From: Pomphorhynchus laevis
Lineage: Eukaryota; Acanthocephala; Palaeacanthocephala; Echinorhynchida; Pomphorhynchidae
Reading direction: 5' to 3'
NCBI GenBank assembly: GCA_012934845.2
Contig: WNNJ02002345.1
Span: 1 to 64,000, forward strand
Length of the DNA: 64,000 nt
Shown here: positions 9,698 to 19,798 of the stretch, piece after piece
How the letters are laid out: every line of letters starts with the position of its first letter
Position numbering within the stretch: the stretch's first letter is position 1
The notes under the pieces: generated by a model
Seen by the model: only the letters and a program-made list of their open reading frames with translations
What the model was told of the DNA's origin: nothing
Database searches by the model: none
Made by a program: the position numbers and the translations under genes

Positions 9698-10047
9698 CTT
9701 GATTTTCTGATGATAGTAACAGACGATTACCGAAAGCTTAATAAATATGAATTTTCTGTTTTTTTTGTGCGGCAAAATTGCTTTCTACGCGAATTTTTAA
9801 GTTATGTATTAATATTCATCAATTGCAATGCACCAAGAAATCATCGTAAGGAGCATCACATCGTCTGAGATATTATTATAGAACACAACAGAGGAGCTCA
9901 GTACAGCTCTTAATGTTGGACATGTGGGTAATTTAGAAATAAAAACAAAAATAAAATAAAAACCATCCGCAAGATAAATGTTGTTTTAATTTCTGACGAA
10001 ATTCTTTAGTCGACTGCGTAGTAATTATTTAGCTGTCCAATTCATTC

Positions 10048-11262
10048 CTAGCATTGATCGCGCGATGCGGAAATGACTTTATAACCCAGATTTGCATACT
10101 TAAAAGCACGTCGAAAATCGATGAATAATACGTCAGTTGGGTACCTTTGATCGACATTACTTAACCAATGATGATGACTCAATAAGATATTAGACGTTGT
10201 CGAATGACCACACCAAAAGCCATGTTGTCCATATGAGACAATATTGCGAGAACAGTCCCATCTTATCAGCTCACCAAGTATAAATCGTTCCAGAATTTTT
10301 AACGGAATAGAGTTTAGTAAAATAGGACGGTACTTGGTACCCACAGAACTATCACCAGATTTATGAATAGGTCGAATAATAGATGCTTTCCATTCTAAAG
10401 GTAGCATACTGTAGCGAATTGAGTAAGAAAATATGTCATAGAGCGGTTTCGCGATCAAATTTGCGGTATTACGAAGCAAAGCAGATGGCAAATTATCTGA
10501 ACCAGGGCTGGTATGAATGGGCAACTTAGAAAGTGCACAAGCGACGTCGTATATGGAAAACGATATAGTAATATCGCTATTGGATTTAACCTGACGAGGA
10601 GGATCGTTACACTCGACAAATTGCTCTGCAAAAAACGATGCAAGAATATTTGCACGTCCAGAGTCATCAAAAATAAAATTATTGACCTCATCATACATTG
10701 GAGGAATAGTACATCTAAGTTTTAGGTTCCTATTTTTATGTGCATAAAGTAGTTTGGGATTATGCACTGCGCGATCAATCATCGATTCCTCATATCGAAA
10801 ACACAAGGTTCGCTTTAGTGATGTGCATTGATTACGTATGCTTTTGTAACAATTGAAATCAAGCTCTGTACAACTAAATTGATTCCAAGCCAAAGAACGT
10901 TTAGATATGAGAGCAACGTAGCTAGATGAGAACCATGGTGGAACTAAACTATTTTTAATTTTTATTTTAGGAGCGGTTATTTTAAGCAGGTGGCCAAGTG
11001 TTTTTACTAGATAAGACCAAGAATAATTAACACCATATACTTCTGGATCAGGCCAAATAACCTCACTAAGAGAATTACAAATATAGTGGAAATTAGCTTT
11101 AAAGGTATTGACTCTGCGATGAACATGTGATCTCTTATAAGAACATAGATATAATTTTAAAACTATTGTCGAGTGGTCACTATTTCCTATTGGTGGGATG
11201 CAGATTTTTTCGTTAACTATATAAGCTGAGGATGACAAAACTATGTCTACAAAGAAGAGCAA
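10048..11262 (-). pseudogene. ORF2 fragment: end of APE endonuclease and RT fingers
   Basis: Begins in the endonuclease C-terminus (PPIGNSDHSTIVLKLYL, where SDH is the catalytic histidine motif) and runs through the linker to RT: SPGSDNLPSALLRN, WKASIIRPIHKSGDSS, YRPILLNSIPLKILERF, YGQHGFWCGHSTTSN, VLFIDFRRAFKY. The catalytic YADD part is missing. Compared with the copy at 21785-23845, YRPISLT and HGFRPGRST are altered here (HGFWCGHST). Upstream, 11263-11760 carries further endonuclease pieces, among them YRIYRFDRKTRRGGGVILYV. Confidence 0.78.
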
Positions 11263-11768
11263 GATTTCGAAAAGCGAGTAGGGAAATCAATCATCTGGTA
11301 CAAACCTAATTTAACAACATAATCAAACAGATTTTTGTCGAATAGGCGAGACTGCGAATAAGTATTAGTAACCCAATCAGCACCCGGTAAGTTAAAGTCT
11401 CTCATCACAACACATTCTTTGTTAACAACTCGTATTTGTAGCTCCTCCGAGAGTTAGCTGGCATATGATAGAGGAGTTCGATATATAAGACCAATTGCTA
11501 TATAGATTGTTCTGAATCGAGCATCTATCAATATTGCTTCAGATGTGGTTTTGGTCATTAAAACTGGCTACAAAGTGTGACTGCAATAAATTAGATACAT
11601 AGAGAATTACACCACCACCCCTTCTAGTTTTTCTGTCGAAACGATAGATACGATATCCTTCGATTTGAATTTCTGCATCAGCGATGTCGTTAGAAAGCCA
11701 TGATTCTGAAAAACCTAAAATATGAGGGTTACGAGACGATACGGTAAGTCAAACTTGATCTATCTTAT

Positions 11769-13069
11769 TTAACAAGCTACGCACATTAGCAAACACGACT
11801 GTACATTTGTTAGAGGTATGAGAGGTTCCCATTGCAGACGAGAACGCCTGCGGACTACGCGAAAATTTACGATTTCTAGAGATTTTTCCCCGTGATCTAC
11901 TCTATTATATAGATTAGTTCTTGCTGAACGAAGGCGAATACGATTCTGCATAGAAAGATCTCTAAACATTATGACGTTTCTATTAGTTGAACGACTAGAT
12001 CGTATTCATAATTTCTAAAACACTACATTCCTCAACAAAGACGACTTTCACGAAACGAGGGTATTCTAAACTTTTGCGCCTACCAACTCTGAAGAGACTA
12101 CGAACACATAAGAATTTGCAATCTTAAATTCACCTGGGTGAAATAGATCCGCCAACATAGAGCGAATAGCGGCGATATCATGATTCAATCGATCTTTAAC
12201 GTCTTTAGAAGCGGAATCTGGTATACCTGACACCATCAAACAACGCTTACGAAGAAGAACTATATTATCTGACTCGGATCGGGAGAAATGACGGTCAACG
12301 AATTGAGCTCGAGTAATTGAATTCTTACTTGATTGAGTTGAGAGCTTGGGTGAAGAGAAGCTAGGTAATATTCCTGCGAATTTAGGTTAGTAAAAATAGA
12401 AGGTGTTCTTAAATAAGGGGTCGAAGATATTTTCGAGGAAGCTATTTTAGAGGGAATAGTTTTAAAGTGATTTTTATCATTTGCAAGATGAGTGATAAGA
12501 GGAGTATTTTCAACAATACGATCAGTATGTTTATTTGTATGATTTATATTCCCAGCGTCTGCGTTTTCCTGATTTTGTAGTTTCGACAAATTCGTAATAT
12601 ATTGGTGCAACGAAACCACATTATGCTACGATGAGTTCGTTTTCATTTCGGTTTGAGATTTCACCTCGCTTATTTCACCAACGCAATCTTGATTATAAGA
12701 AGTTGATATATTGGCTAGTATATAGGGTTCTCTACTTCCCAGTTTAATAAACTATGATAACCTAGACGCCGGTGTTTTTGTAAACGCATGTGCAGATTCG
12801 TTAAGACCATCTATTGCATTTGTATACTTTTTATGTATATTTCTAAATGATGAACTCTTTTTTAAGAGTGCAGTTTACTCAGTTTCTAATATATTAAATT
12901 GAGAATCTACATTAGCGAGTGATGGTTTCATCAGCGGTTCATTTTGCGATTTTTCAATCTGGAGCAAACGATCTTTTAGAGCATCAAGCTCTCTTGCAGC
13001 ACAGAAACAGCTCACATTTGATAGGACAGAATTTGCACCAACCTTCCTTGTTTTAGATTTAGATAACAA
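11769..13069 (-). pseudogene. ORF1 remnants of the CR1-like LINE
   Basis: Several frames. 12875-13069 has CFCAARELDALKDRLLQIEKS, the end of a zinc finger followed by a heptad-like helix; 11769-11969 has RLRSARTNLYNRVDHGEKSL then FRVVRRRSR, which matches RLKSARKELQQRIQNGEKNL and FQVVRRR in ORF1 at 20413-21018. The family ORF1 is a nucleic-acid binding protein that packages LINE RNA. Broken by stops and by the internal duplication. Confidence 0.7.
12512..12649. repeat. 138-bp duplicated segment, copy 1
   Basis: Matches 13065-13202 with roughly ten differences, most of them clustered in the middle. Both copies lie in the ORF1 region in the same orientation, about 415 bp apart. The divergence says the duplication is not recent. 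Confidence 0.8.
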
Positions 13070-13202
13070 TACGATCAGTATGTTTATTTGTATGATTTAT
13101 ATTCCCAATGACTATGTTTCCTTGATTTTGTAGTTTCGACAAATTTGTAATATATTGGTGCGACGAATCCACATTATGCTGCGATGAGTTCGTTTTCATT
13201 TC
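13065..13202. repeat. 138-bp duplicated segment, copy 2
   Basis: Second copy of 12512-12649. Its right end runs directly into the 13-bp minisatellite. Confidence 0.8.
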
Positions 13203-13433
13203 TTGAAATAACTTCTTGAAATAACTTCTTGAAATAACTTCTTGAAATAACTTCTTGAAATAACTTCTTGAAATAACTTCTTGAAATAACTACTTGAAAT
13301 AACTTCTTGAAATAACTTCTTGAAATAACTTCTTGAAATAACTACTTGAAATAACTTCTTGAAATAACTTCTTGAAATAACTTCTTGAAATAACTTCTTG
13401 AAATAACTTCTTGAAATAACTTCTTGAAATAAC
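13200..13433. repeat. Minisatellite, 18 units of 13 bp
   Basis: TTCTTGAAATAAC repeated 18 times end to end (234 bp), with two units showing TACTTG in place of TTCTTG, plus a partial unit. It sits exactly between the LINE ORF1 region and a separate LINE fragment. The near identity of the units implies recent expansion or homogenisation. Confidence 0.95.
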
Positions 13434-13440
13434 TTCTTCC

Positions 13441-13738
13441 GTTATAAAGTATTTTCAATATTTCGATATCGTAAGTAAATTCGATAATGGTAATGAATAT
13501 TGCATTTGAGCATGTAACAATCAAAATCAAACCAAGGAGCATTATGCTATCGTTTTATAACGTGCAAACAAAGAAGAATAATGTATTTGAGGAGGGTGGT
13601 CAATTCAGAGTCAAATAAGTAGAATAATCGGGTGGTAGTTAGTTGTGAACTCAGCGGCGATGTCAGGGAGAAACGAGAGATTGCGTAAATAAGATCATCA
13701 GATTGTAATTTACAATTAATTACATGAATGAGAGGCAA
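13441..13738 (-). pseudogene. Diverged CR1-like ORF2 fragment
   Basis: Sense strand encodes FYLFDSELTTLLKYIILLCL, then in the following frame NAPWFDFDCYMLKCNI, which aligns with LCILFDSEITSILKSLLPSR and HAPWFDSDCSLSKRR in copy 2. It is the linker between endonuclease and RT. Much more diverged than the neighbouring copies. 13739-13796 shows nothing. Confidence 0.7.
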
Positions 13739-13796
13739 CTTGGAAACTATGATCTTCGATCCGAAAATCCAAAATCGTAGGTGTAAAATGAAAAAG

Positions 13797-14105
13797 TCAA
13801 GCAGATAAATTGTTTAAATGGGATCGGATTTGTCGTTTGAAGCACGGCAAGGAAGTTGATTGGCGTATATGAATGGGCAGATGGTTCCACGATAGAGGAG
13901 CAGCCACAATGAAGGAGCGGAGTCCAAAGGAGGTAGTGTAGTTTGGGACATGTAAAAGAAGGGAATTACAGGACCGCAATGAACAGTAAATAGGACGAGA
14001 ATTATCAAGAAAAGGAAGATTGAGAAATGAAGGGGTATGAAGAGTTACAAGGCGGAAAGCAACGATAAGAAGACGAATTTGAACACGACAATAAATTGTA
14101 GGCAA
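13797..14105 (-). pseudogene. ORF2 C-terminal part of copy 2
   Basis: Encodes the RT tail, from PTIYCRVQIRLLIVAFRL to CFKRQIRSHLNNLSA-stop. It is separated from the upstream RT (14045-15103) by a shift. About ten of 102 residues differ from copy 1, clearly more than in the rest of the element. Confidence 0.83.
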
Positions 14106-15103
14106 ATCGAGAGAAGCAAGATGGTAGGATGTATGATCAAAACGACGAAGACGGAGGAAAATTCGGACAGCTGCGCTGACGATGCGTTGTAGGGGAAGAA
14201 GAGTAAATTTAGGTGAGTTGGAAAATAGACAAGACGATAATCGAGTCTAGAAAAAAGGAGAGAAGATATTAGAGTCATACAAGAAGGGAAATCGATCAAT
14301 CTACGAACTTGACGGAGGTTGCGGAGTATCAAGGTAGATGAGCGTACTTTATCTCTAACGAAAGGTTTAAGTGAAAGTCGGTTGTCAAAATGGAAGCCTA
14401 GGAAAACGAGATTATCAACGATAGGAAGAATTGTAGAATTTAATGATACGGAGGGAGGTTCGAAGCCGAGGCGTCGAGGTAGGATCCACATAATTTTGGA
14501 TTTATCAGGATTCAGAGAAAGGCGAAGGGAAGAAAGATGATTGGAAATTGAGACAAGACAGTCGTAAGCAGAAACACTAAGATCGCGAATACGATAAACA
14601 GGTGCATGAGCATAGATGAGAATGTCATCAGCATTTATGAGAATGTCATCAGCATATTGCATAACATGGAAGTTAAATTTATGAGAAATCGAAGACAAAT
14701 CACCGAGAAGAAAACAGAAAAGTATAGAGCCAAATATGGAGTCTTGTGGACACCGGACGGAATGGACGAAGGATGGGAGAGAAGAGTTAGAATATACGCG
14801 AAATGTACTGTTTGATAGATATGAAGAAAACCATGATGCAGTGGGTAAAGAGAAGCCATAATCATGACGAAGGCGATGGAGAAGAATCGAGTGATCGACG
14901 ATGTCAAAAGCAGAAGATAGATCAAGAGAAACTATGACACTACATAATTTATGATCGCGCGATATGAGTAAGTCGTTATAAACTTTAAGACATGTGGTTA
15001 GGAAGGGTAAGATAGAGAAGCAGATATTTTTAAGCGCTGGGAATTGGGTCAGAAGGAGAGGTTTTATTGGGTAATGACAGCAGTACCGAAGAAACTTCAT
15101 CAA
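14045..15103 (-). pseudogene. RT of copy 2, deleted in the fingers
   Basis: Reads LKVYNDLLISRDHKLCSVIV, SLDLSSAFDIVDHSILL, CPQDSIFGSILFCFLLGDLS, then the doubled YADDILINADDILIYAH motif, and IMWILPRRLGFEPPSV. The fingers motif RPISLLPTLSKLLE, present in the copies at 51 kb and 62 kb, is absent. The last stretch (after FSRLDYRL) is out of frame. Confidence 0.83.
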
Positions 15104-16466
15104 ACGAAACGGGAAGAAGGTGGAATAGTTCTGGGAGGGAAGTATTTAAAGATAAGAGTGGGTACAAGGGGGCTATGGGTAGTAGGAAAGGTAAATTAGA
15201 TAGCTTAGTTTGTAGATAAGAAGAAAATTCATCAGGATTTATATTACAAGAAGTAGATGATCGTGAAATAATTGAGTTTAAGATTTTCCAATGAGATTTA
15301 GAAGCGGAAGATGACTCGAGTTGATTTCGCCAAAAGAGAGTACGTTTAGTACGTATAAGAATGAGATGTAAACGGCGTTGAGAAAAGTAGGAATCACGAA
15401 GATTTGGAGGGAGTGAGTTGGGAGAACGTTCAAGAAAGCGTTTATACATACGAAATGAGTGACGGAGTCGACGCTTAGAAAGACTACAGTCAGAATCGAA
15501 CCAGGGAGCATGGCGCAAGCGCTGGGAACGTCGAAGTCGACTAGGCAGAAGGCTCTTGAGGATCGACGTAATTTCAGAATCAAACAGAATGCAGAGATCA
15601 TCGGGAGAGAGATAGTTAAGAGGAAGTGAAAATAGTGAAGAATTGAGAAAGGATGTGCAGAGAACAGGGATATCGAGAAGCTTCCAGGGTCGACTTGGTG
15701 TAGATAATGGTAAAGGCGGAGAAGGAGGATGGGGACGAGTAAGAGTAAGAGTGACAAGGAAATGATCGGACAAACCAGGATCAGTAATTGACAAGGAGGT
15801 ATAGTCATTGAAGCAGTTAGGAACAGCAATGATGTCGAGAGCACCGTCGAGAATATGAGTTGGGCTTGTTGAAAGTAATTTATAGTTAAAATCAGAAAAA
15901 AGATTAGTTAAAGTGATAGAGTCAGAGTCAGACGGGCGATCAAGACGAATGTTAAAGTCACCGAGAACAAAAGAAGGAGTATAAGACAATGAACAGTGAG
16001 ACATAAGATCTGCAAGGTTGTTAAAGAAGATACGTGAGGGGGCAACTGAACCTGGACGGTATACAATCACAAGTTCCAGAGGGAAAGGCGTTGATAATCT
16101 GCATATGAGTAATTCGAACGAAGTGTAACGGATGTTAACGTTGATTTTACGTAAAGACATTGGGTGACGAGCAATGGCAACAATACCGCCATGGTTAGAC
16201 GCAGTAGATGTATGAGATGTAATTTGACGAGCTGATTCAACTAGAGAACAACCAGAGCGACATAGACGACGAATAGCAAGATCGTCGGAGTCAGAGTGCC
16301 AGGATTCGGTAATGCAGAGAATATCGATAGATAATTGATCGAAGATATCGAGAAGCATATAAGCTTTATAAAGAATGGAGCGAGTGTTGAATAGACCAAG
16401 ACGAAAAGTATGCTTAGGAGCGACATCGACTAGCGACGAAGACAAGGAGGAGAGATTGGACGCCAT
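15030..16466 (-). CDS. APE endonuclease domain of LINE copy 2 ORF2
   Basis: Starts MASNLSSLSSSLVDVAPKHT at 16466 and runs 478 codons. APE-type motifs: LGLFNTRSI, ILCITESWHSDSDD, the glycine patch GGIVAIARHP, VYRPG, SFVLGDFNIRLDRP (catalytic GDFN) and PGLSDHFLVTL (SDH). These nick target DNA to prime reverse transcription. This domain is open and complete, but the frame ends at a stop 12 codons after the point where the RT deletion begins, so it is cut off from RT. The ATG overlaps the ORF1 stop at 16430 by about 35 bases. Confidence 0.88.
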   Translation of the reverse strand: MASNLSSLSSSLVDVAPKHTFRLGLFNTRSILYKAYMLLDIFDQLSIDILCITESWHSDSDDLAIRRLCRSGCSLVESARQITSHTSTASNHGGIVAIARHPMSLRKINVNIRYTSFELLICRLSTPFPLELVIVYRPGSVAPSRIFFNNLADLMSHCSLSYTPSFVLGDFNIRLDRPSDSDSITLTNLFSDFNYKLLSTSPTHILDGALDIIAVPNCFNDYTSLSITDPGLSDHFLVTLTLTRPHPPSPPLPLSTPSRPWKLLDIPVLCTSFLNSSLFSLPLNYLSPDDLCILFDSEITSILKSLLPSRLRRSQRLRHAPWFDSDCSLSKRRLRHSFRMYKRFLERSPNSLPPNLRDSYFSQRRLHLILIRTKRTLFWRNQLESSSASKSHWKILNSIISRSSTSCNINPDEFSSYLQTKLSNLPFLLPIAPLYPLLSLNTSLPELFHLLPVSFDEVSSVLLSLPNKTSPSDPIPSA

Positions 16467-17690
16467 CGAATTTTTGACCTTGTGTGAAGAACGTGGAAAT
16501 TTCCGTTGATTTTACGTATAGATAAGGATGACTCGCCGTTTGTTTCACGTCGATGTTTTTCAATGCGAGCTAAATTGAGCTGGGCAATATCAGAAGGGGA
16601 GCGGTCAGGAAAGATACGGCAAGTAGATGAAGTGGTAAGAAGTTTAAAACGTTGGGAGAGTACCGAAGAGGCATGTGAACTATGTCGGAAAACGATTTTT
16701 AAGAGTGGAGGACTGAGATGATTGGATTTAGTGGATTTGTTTAAACGAATAAAGGATACAGGAGCGATATTATTGAAGAGTGATGGGTTATCATCAGGAA
16801 GAATGGTTGCTAGGATAGATCTGAAAGCAGATACATCATCATCGAGGCGAGATTGTGGAGAAGCAGATTCGGAAAGCTTTAAGTTTGATATGATTATACA
16901 GCGATCGCGCGAAGGAAAACGATTCCGTGGAAGTGGTGGACGGACAGAGCTGGTAGGAGTCGAGGTAGATGAGCAGATAGAAGTGGAAATGACAGGGGTG
17001 CTTGATAAAGAATTAATATTGGTTGGAGCAAGTGTGACAGGAGCGGGGTGTTGAATCGGTTGATCAGAGATGTGACTGGATATGATTTTAAATGAAGGAT
17101 GTAAATTATTTGGAAGTGTTACGTGGGAGGTAGAGTAAGGAGAATTAAAATAGGTTGGGGCATGAGTGACAGGAATGAAGTGTTAAATCAGTTGATCGGA
17201 AATGTTACTGGAAATAATTTTGATGGAAGGGTGTTAATTATTGAGAGGTGATACAGGGGAGGTCGAGTAAGGAGTACGTGAGGAGAATAAAGAAGTTTGA
17301 GATTTATTTAGATTGGGGAGGAATAGGAAAGAGGAGGTACGAGATGAAAAGCTTTACCGTTAGCATTGTTAGAATGAGAAAGATTAATGGAAGTTTGGTA
17401 CGTAGTTGAACGAGGAGTGTGTGAGAGAGTAGGTTCAATAATGGGATTATATGATGCGAAGTCAGGTGTTGATGCGAGGGAAACATCTAAAACAGCATTG
17501 GTCTGAGTGGTCGTGTGTGATACAGGAGTAGATGAGCAGGATAGCTGTAGTAGTCGTACTGATGTACAAAAACCGCAAGTGAAATGTTTACGTTTATACA
17601 CCGAGTGGTCGGATATTTTAACACGAACAAGTGTCCATACATCGCAATCTTTGGAATCGCATCCAATTTCGATTCCACTCCGTTATCGCA
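16430..17690 (-). pseudogene. ORF1 of LINE copy 2
   Basis: From the right: a zinc finger IGCDSKDCDVWTLVRVKI...HFTCGFCTSVRLL, a serine/threonine-rich linker, and a folded C-terminal domain beginning RDRCIIISNLKLSES, an RRM-like beta strand, ending in ARIEKHRRETNGE. At least one frame change separates the finger (17690-17308) from the C-terminal part (about 17054-16430). The linker holds a tandem duplication of about 125 bp (NNLHPSFKIISSHISDQPIQ and NNxHPSIKIISSNISDQLIx). The stop at 16432-16430 lies inside the ORF2 start. Confidence 0.75.
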
Positions 17691-18755
17691 TCCACTCCGT
17701 TCTCCTTTCTCGCCTTCGTTATGATTACGGCTTTTCTTCCTCCTCCGTATCATGGTTCGCCTCATATCTATCCGACCGTTCCTTTCGCGTCTGTTCTAAT
17801 TCATCATCCTCCCCTCCCATCCCTATTTTTTGCGGGGTCCCACAAGGTTCAGTCCTAGGTCCCCTGCTTTTCTCTCTTTTGCTTGGCGATCTCTCTCCGT
17901 TTATCAAACCTTACTCCTTTAACGTCATGCAATACGCCGATGACATTCTCATCTATGCTCATGCACCAGCACATCGCATACACGATATCGGCATTTCTGC
18001 CTCCAACTGTCTTTGTTCTATCTACAAACGTCTCTCCAATCTCCATCTCGTTCTAAACCCCGAAAAGTCCAAAATAATGTGGATCCTCCCCCGTAAACCA
18101 AACATATCTCCTCCCCCTGTATATTTTGCCTCAACAATCATCCCCATAGTAAACAATCTCACTTTCTTAGGCTTCCATTTCGATGATCACCTTTCCCTTA
18201 AACTTTTCGTCGGTGACAAGGTCCGCTCATCTAACTTAATTCTTCGTGACATCCGCCGTATCCGCCCCCTTATCGACTTCCGTTCTTGTATGTATCTTCT
18301 TTCATCGCTTCTTTTCCCTAAAATCGATTACTGCCTTAGCCTTTTCGCCAATTCACCAAAATCTATCATCCTACCTCTACAACGAATAATCCACATCGCC
18401 GTTCGATTGCTTTTTCGTCTCCGTTGCTTCGACCACACATCCACATATTTTGCCTAACTCTCATGGCCCATAATTCACATCCGCATCAAACTTCGCCTTC
18501 TTCTCATTACTTTTCGTCTCATCGCTGTCTGCTCTCCATCGTTCATCAACCTTCCCTTCTTAGACAACGCTCGCCCCACCTCGCTATCGCTGCGTTCCCG
18601 TCATACCCTCTTACTATACGTTCCAAATTACTCCAACAACTACGGTCGCTGATCCTTCCTCGTCGCCGTTTCACTCGCCTGGAATCAACTCCCTCTCGAC
18701 ATCCGCCGCTCTCCTTCCTTTATCACATTCAAACATCTCCTCTGTTCACACCTTG
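17691..18755 (+). pseudogene. RT fragment of the CR1-like LINE
   Basis: 17691-18457 is one frame: CGVPQGSVLGPLLFSLLLGD, MQYADDILIYAHAPAHRI (catalytic YADD intact), LNPEKSKIMWILPRK, FLGFHFDDHLSLKLFV. After FDHTSTYFA a stop and frame changes follow; the tail (RSPSFITFKHLLCSHLDT-stop) ends near 18755. The RT fingers and the endonuclease are absent. Confidence 0.84.
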
Positions 18756-18840
18756 ACACATGATTTATATTTTTGTTTTGTTGTGGTCATTTAAGCGTGC
18801 GCTGGTACGCATTTGCCACATTAAAAAAATAATTTTTTAA
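17691..18840 (+). mobile_element. CR1-like LINE, 3' half, 5'-truncated
   Basis: Plus strand. Encodes RT from SVLLSRLRYDYGF to the C-terminus and ends with the family hairpin GCGTGC-GCTG-GTACGC (18795-18810) and an A-rich tail. Closest relative here is the copy at 61446-63818. The left junction meets the ORF1 5' part of copy 2 in inverted orientation. Confidence 0.86.
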
Positions 18841-19798
18841 TAAAGTTAAAAATTAAAATTGAAACTAAAATAAAATTCAATTTATATTTTTATCAAGGTA
18901 AAGAATATTTAATATTTTTGTATCAAGTTTAAACATCTTATCAGCTAAATCAAATCAGCTAACTGAGTCTACGTATTTAATTTAATTATAAAATAAACCA
19001 AACATAATAATGCTAAATCAAAATTTAATAATTAAATAATAAAATTATTAATTGTTATAAGATTTGTTTATAATTTAAATCAAGTTAAAATAAAAAATTG
19101 AAATTTACATAAAAGTCAAATGTAATGAATTGACTAATAAATAGCAGACGTTGTATCAGAATAAGCATTGTCGGGATAAGGATTATTATTTGTTGATTAA
19201 TAGTTAATTATAATAGACTGTCAGTTTACAAACTGACAGAAACACATTTCTTATTATCAGGTGCAATGATAACAAAAATGGAAAGCATTTATACTCTGAT
19301 GTATTGGAACTGATATAATTATATAACTGTATAATTATATAATTAAGTTTATATTGAGAATCAGATCAGCAAACTTTCCAATTAATCATTATAAAATTTT
19401 ATTTAATTTATTTCAATTTAAAATTGAAATAAATATCCATCATGGATCGCTAATATTTTATTTCTTATAACTTAATATTAACTTTATCACTAAAATTGTG
19501 CCATTAAACAAACGACTGTTTATCTGGAGAATCTCTTTACACGGATACGTATAAGAATACGTTTACAACGATTATATCGATTACAACGATTACTTCAACG
19601 ATTAAAGAATTTAAAATTGTCTTGATTATATAAAGTTCTTACAATTTAAAACTCAAAATTGAAATTTAAATCAAATTCCATTGATACCGCAATAAACGAA
19701 ATCTGTTGGTCGGATCCATTATTCAATAACGAATTTTCCGTTTGAAAAATTGATGGAAATTTGATTTCCAGTACAATATCACATTATATGACAAAAAT
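18841..19798. other. AT-rich stretch, no gene, with short palindromes
   Basis: No coding sequence recognised. It includes a perfect 22-bp palindrome (CTGTCAGTTT-AC-AAACTGACAG, 19218-19239) and a segment at about 18950-19060 (CAGCTAACTGAGTCTACGTA, AATGCTAAATCA) that recurs inverted and direct near 39725-39850. The right part is presumably the 5' leader of the LINE that begins its ORF1 at 19799. Confidence 0.6.

Larger units (their letters stand above)
9870..13199 (-). mobile_element. Decayed CR1-like LINE (family of the 19.8-23.9 kb element)
   Basis: Minus strand, in order from the right: ORF1 remnants (13069-11769), APE endonuclease remnants (about 11760-11263), RT (11262-10048), and a 3' UTR that resembles the element ending at 23951, with hairpin GAGCT-GTACTG-AGCTC (9893-9908) and a TAATAAT-containing tail near 9870. 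RT is deleted internally: it breaks off after FIDFRRAF and joins sequence near the 3' end. ORF1 contains a 138-bp internal duplication. Old, non-functional copy. 9698-9869 between it and the PLE holds no feature I recognise. Confidence 0.78.
13797..17690 (-). mobile_element. CR1-like LINE copy 2 (ORF1 plus ORF2, defective)
   Basis: Minus strand. ORF1 remnant 17690-16430, ORF2 16466-13797. It carries the same RT deletion and 21-bp catalytic-site duplication as copy 1. The 3' UTR with the hairpin is absent: the match to copy 1 ends about 13788. The 5' end stops inside the ORF1 zinc finger at 17690, head to head with the plus-strand LINE starting at 17691. The part 14250-16160 is nearly identical to copy 1, while the last 300 bp differ more. 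Confidence 0.86.

Noticed and set aside
13200-13433. CRISPR array
   Set aside because: The units are directly adjacent with no spacers, and the window is eukaryotic.
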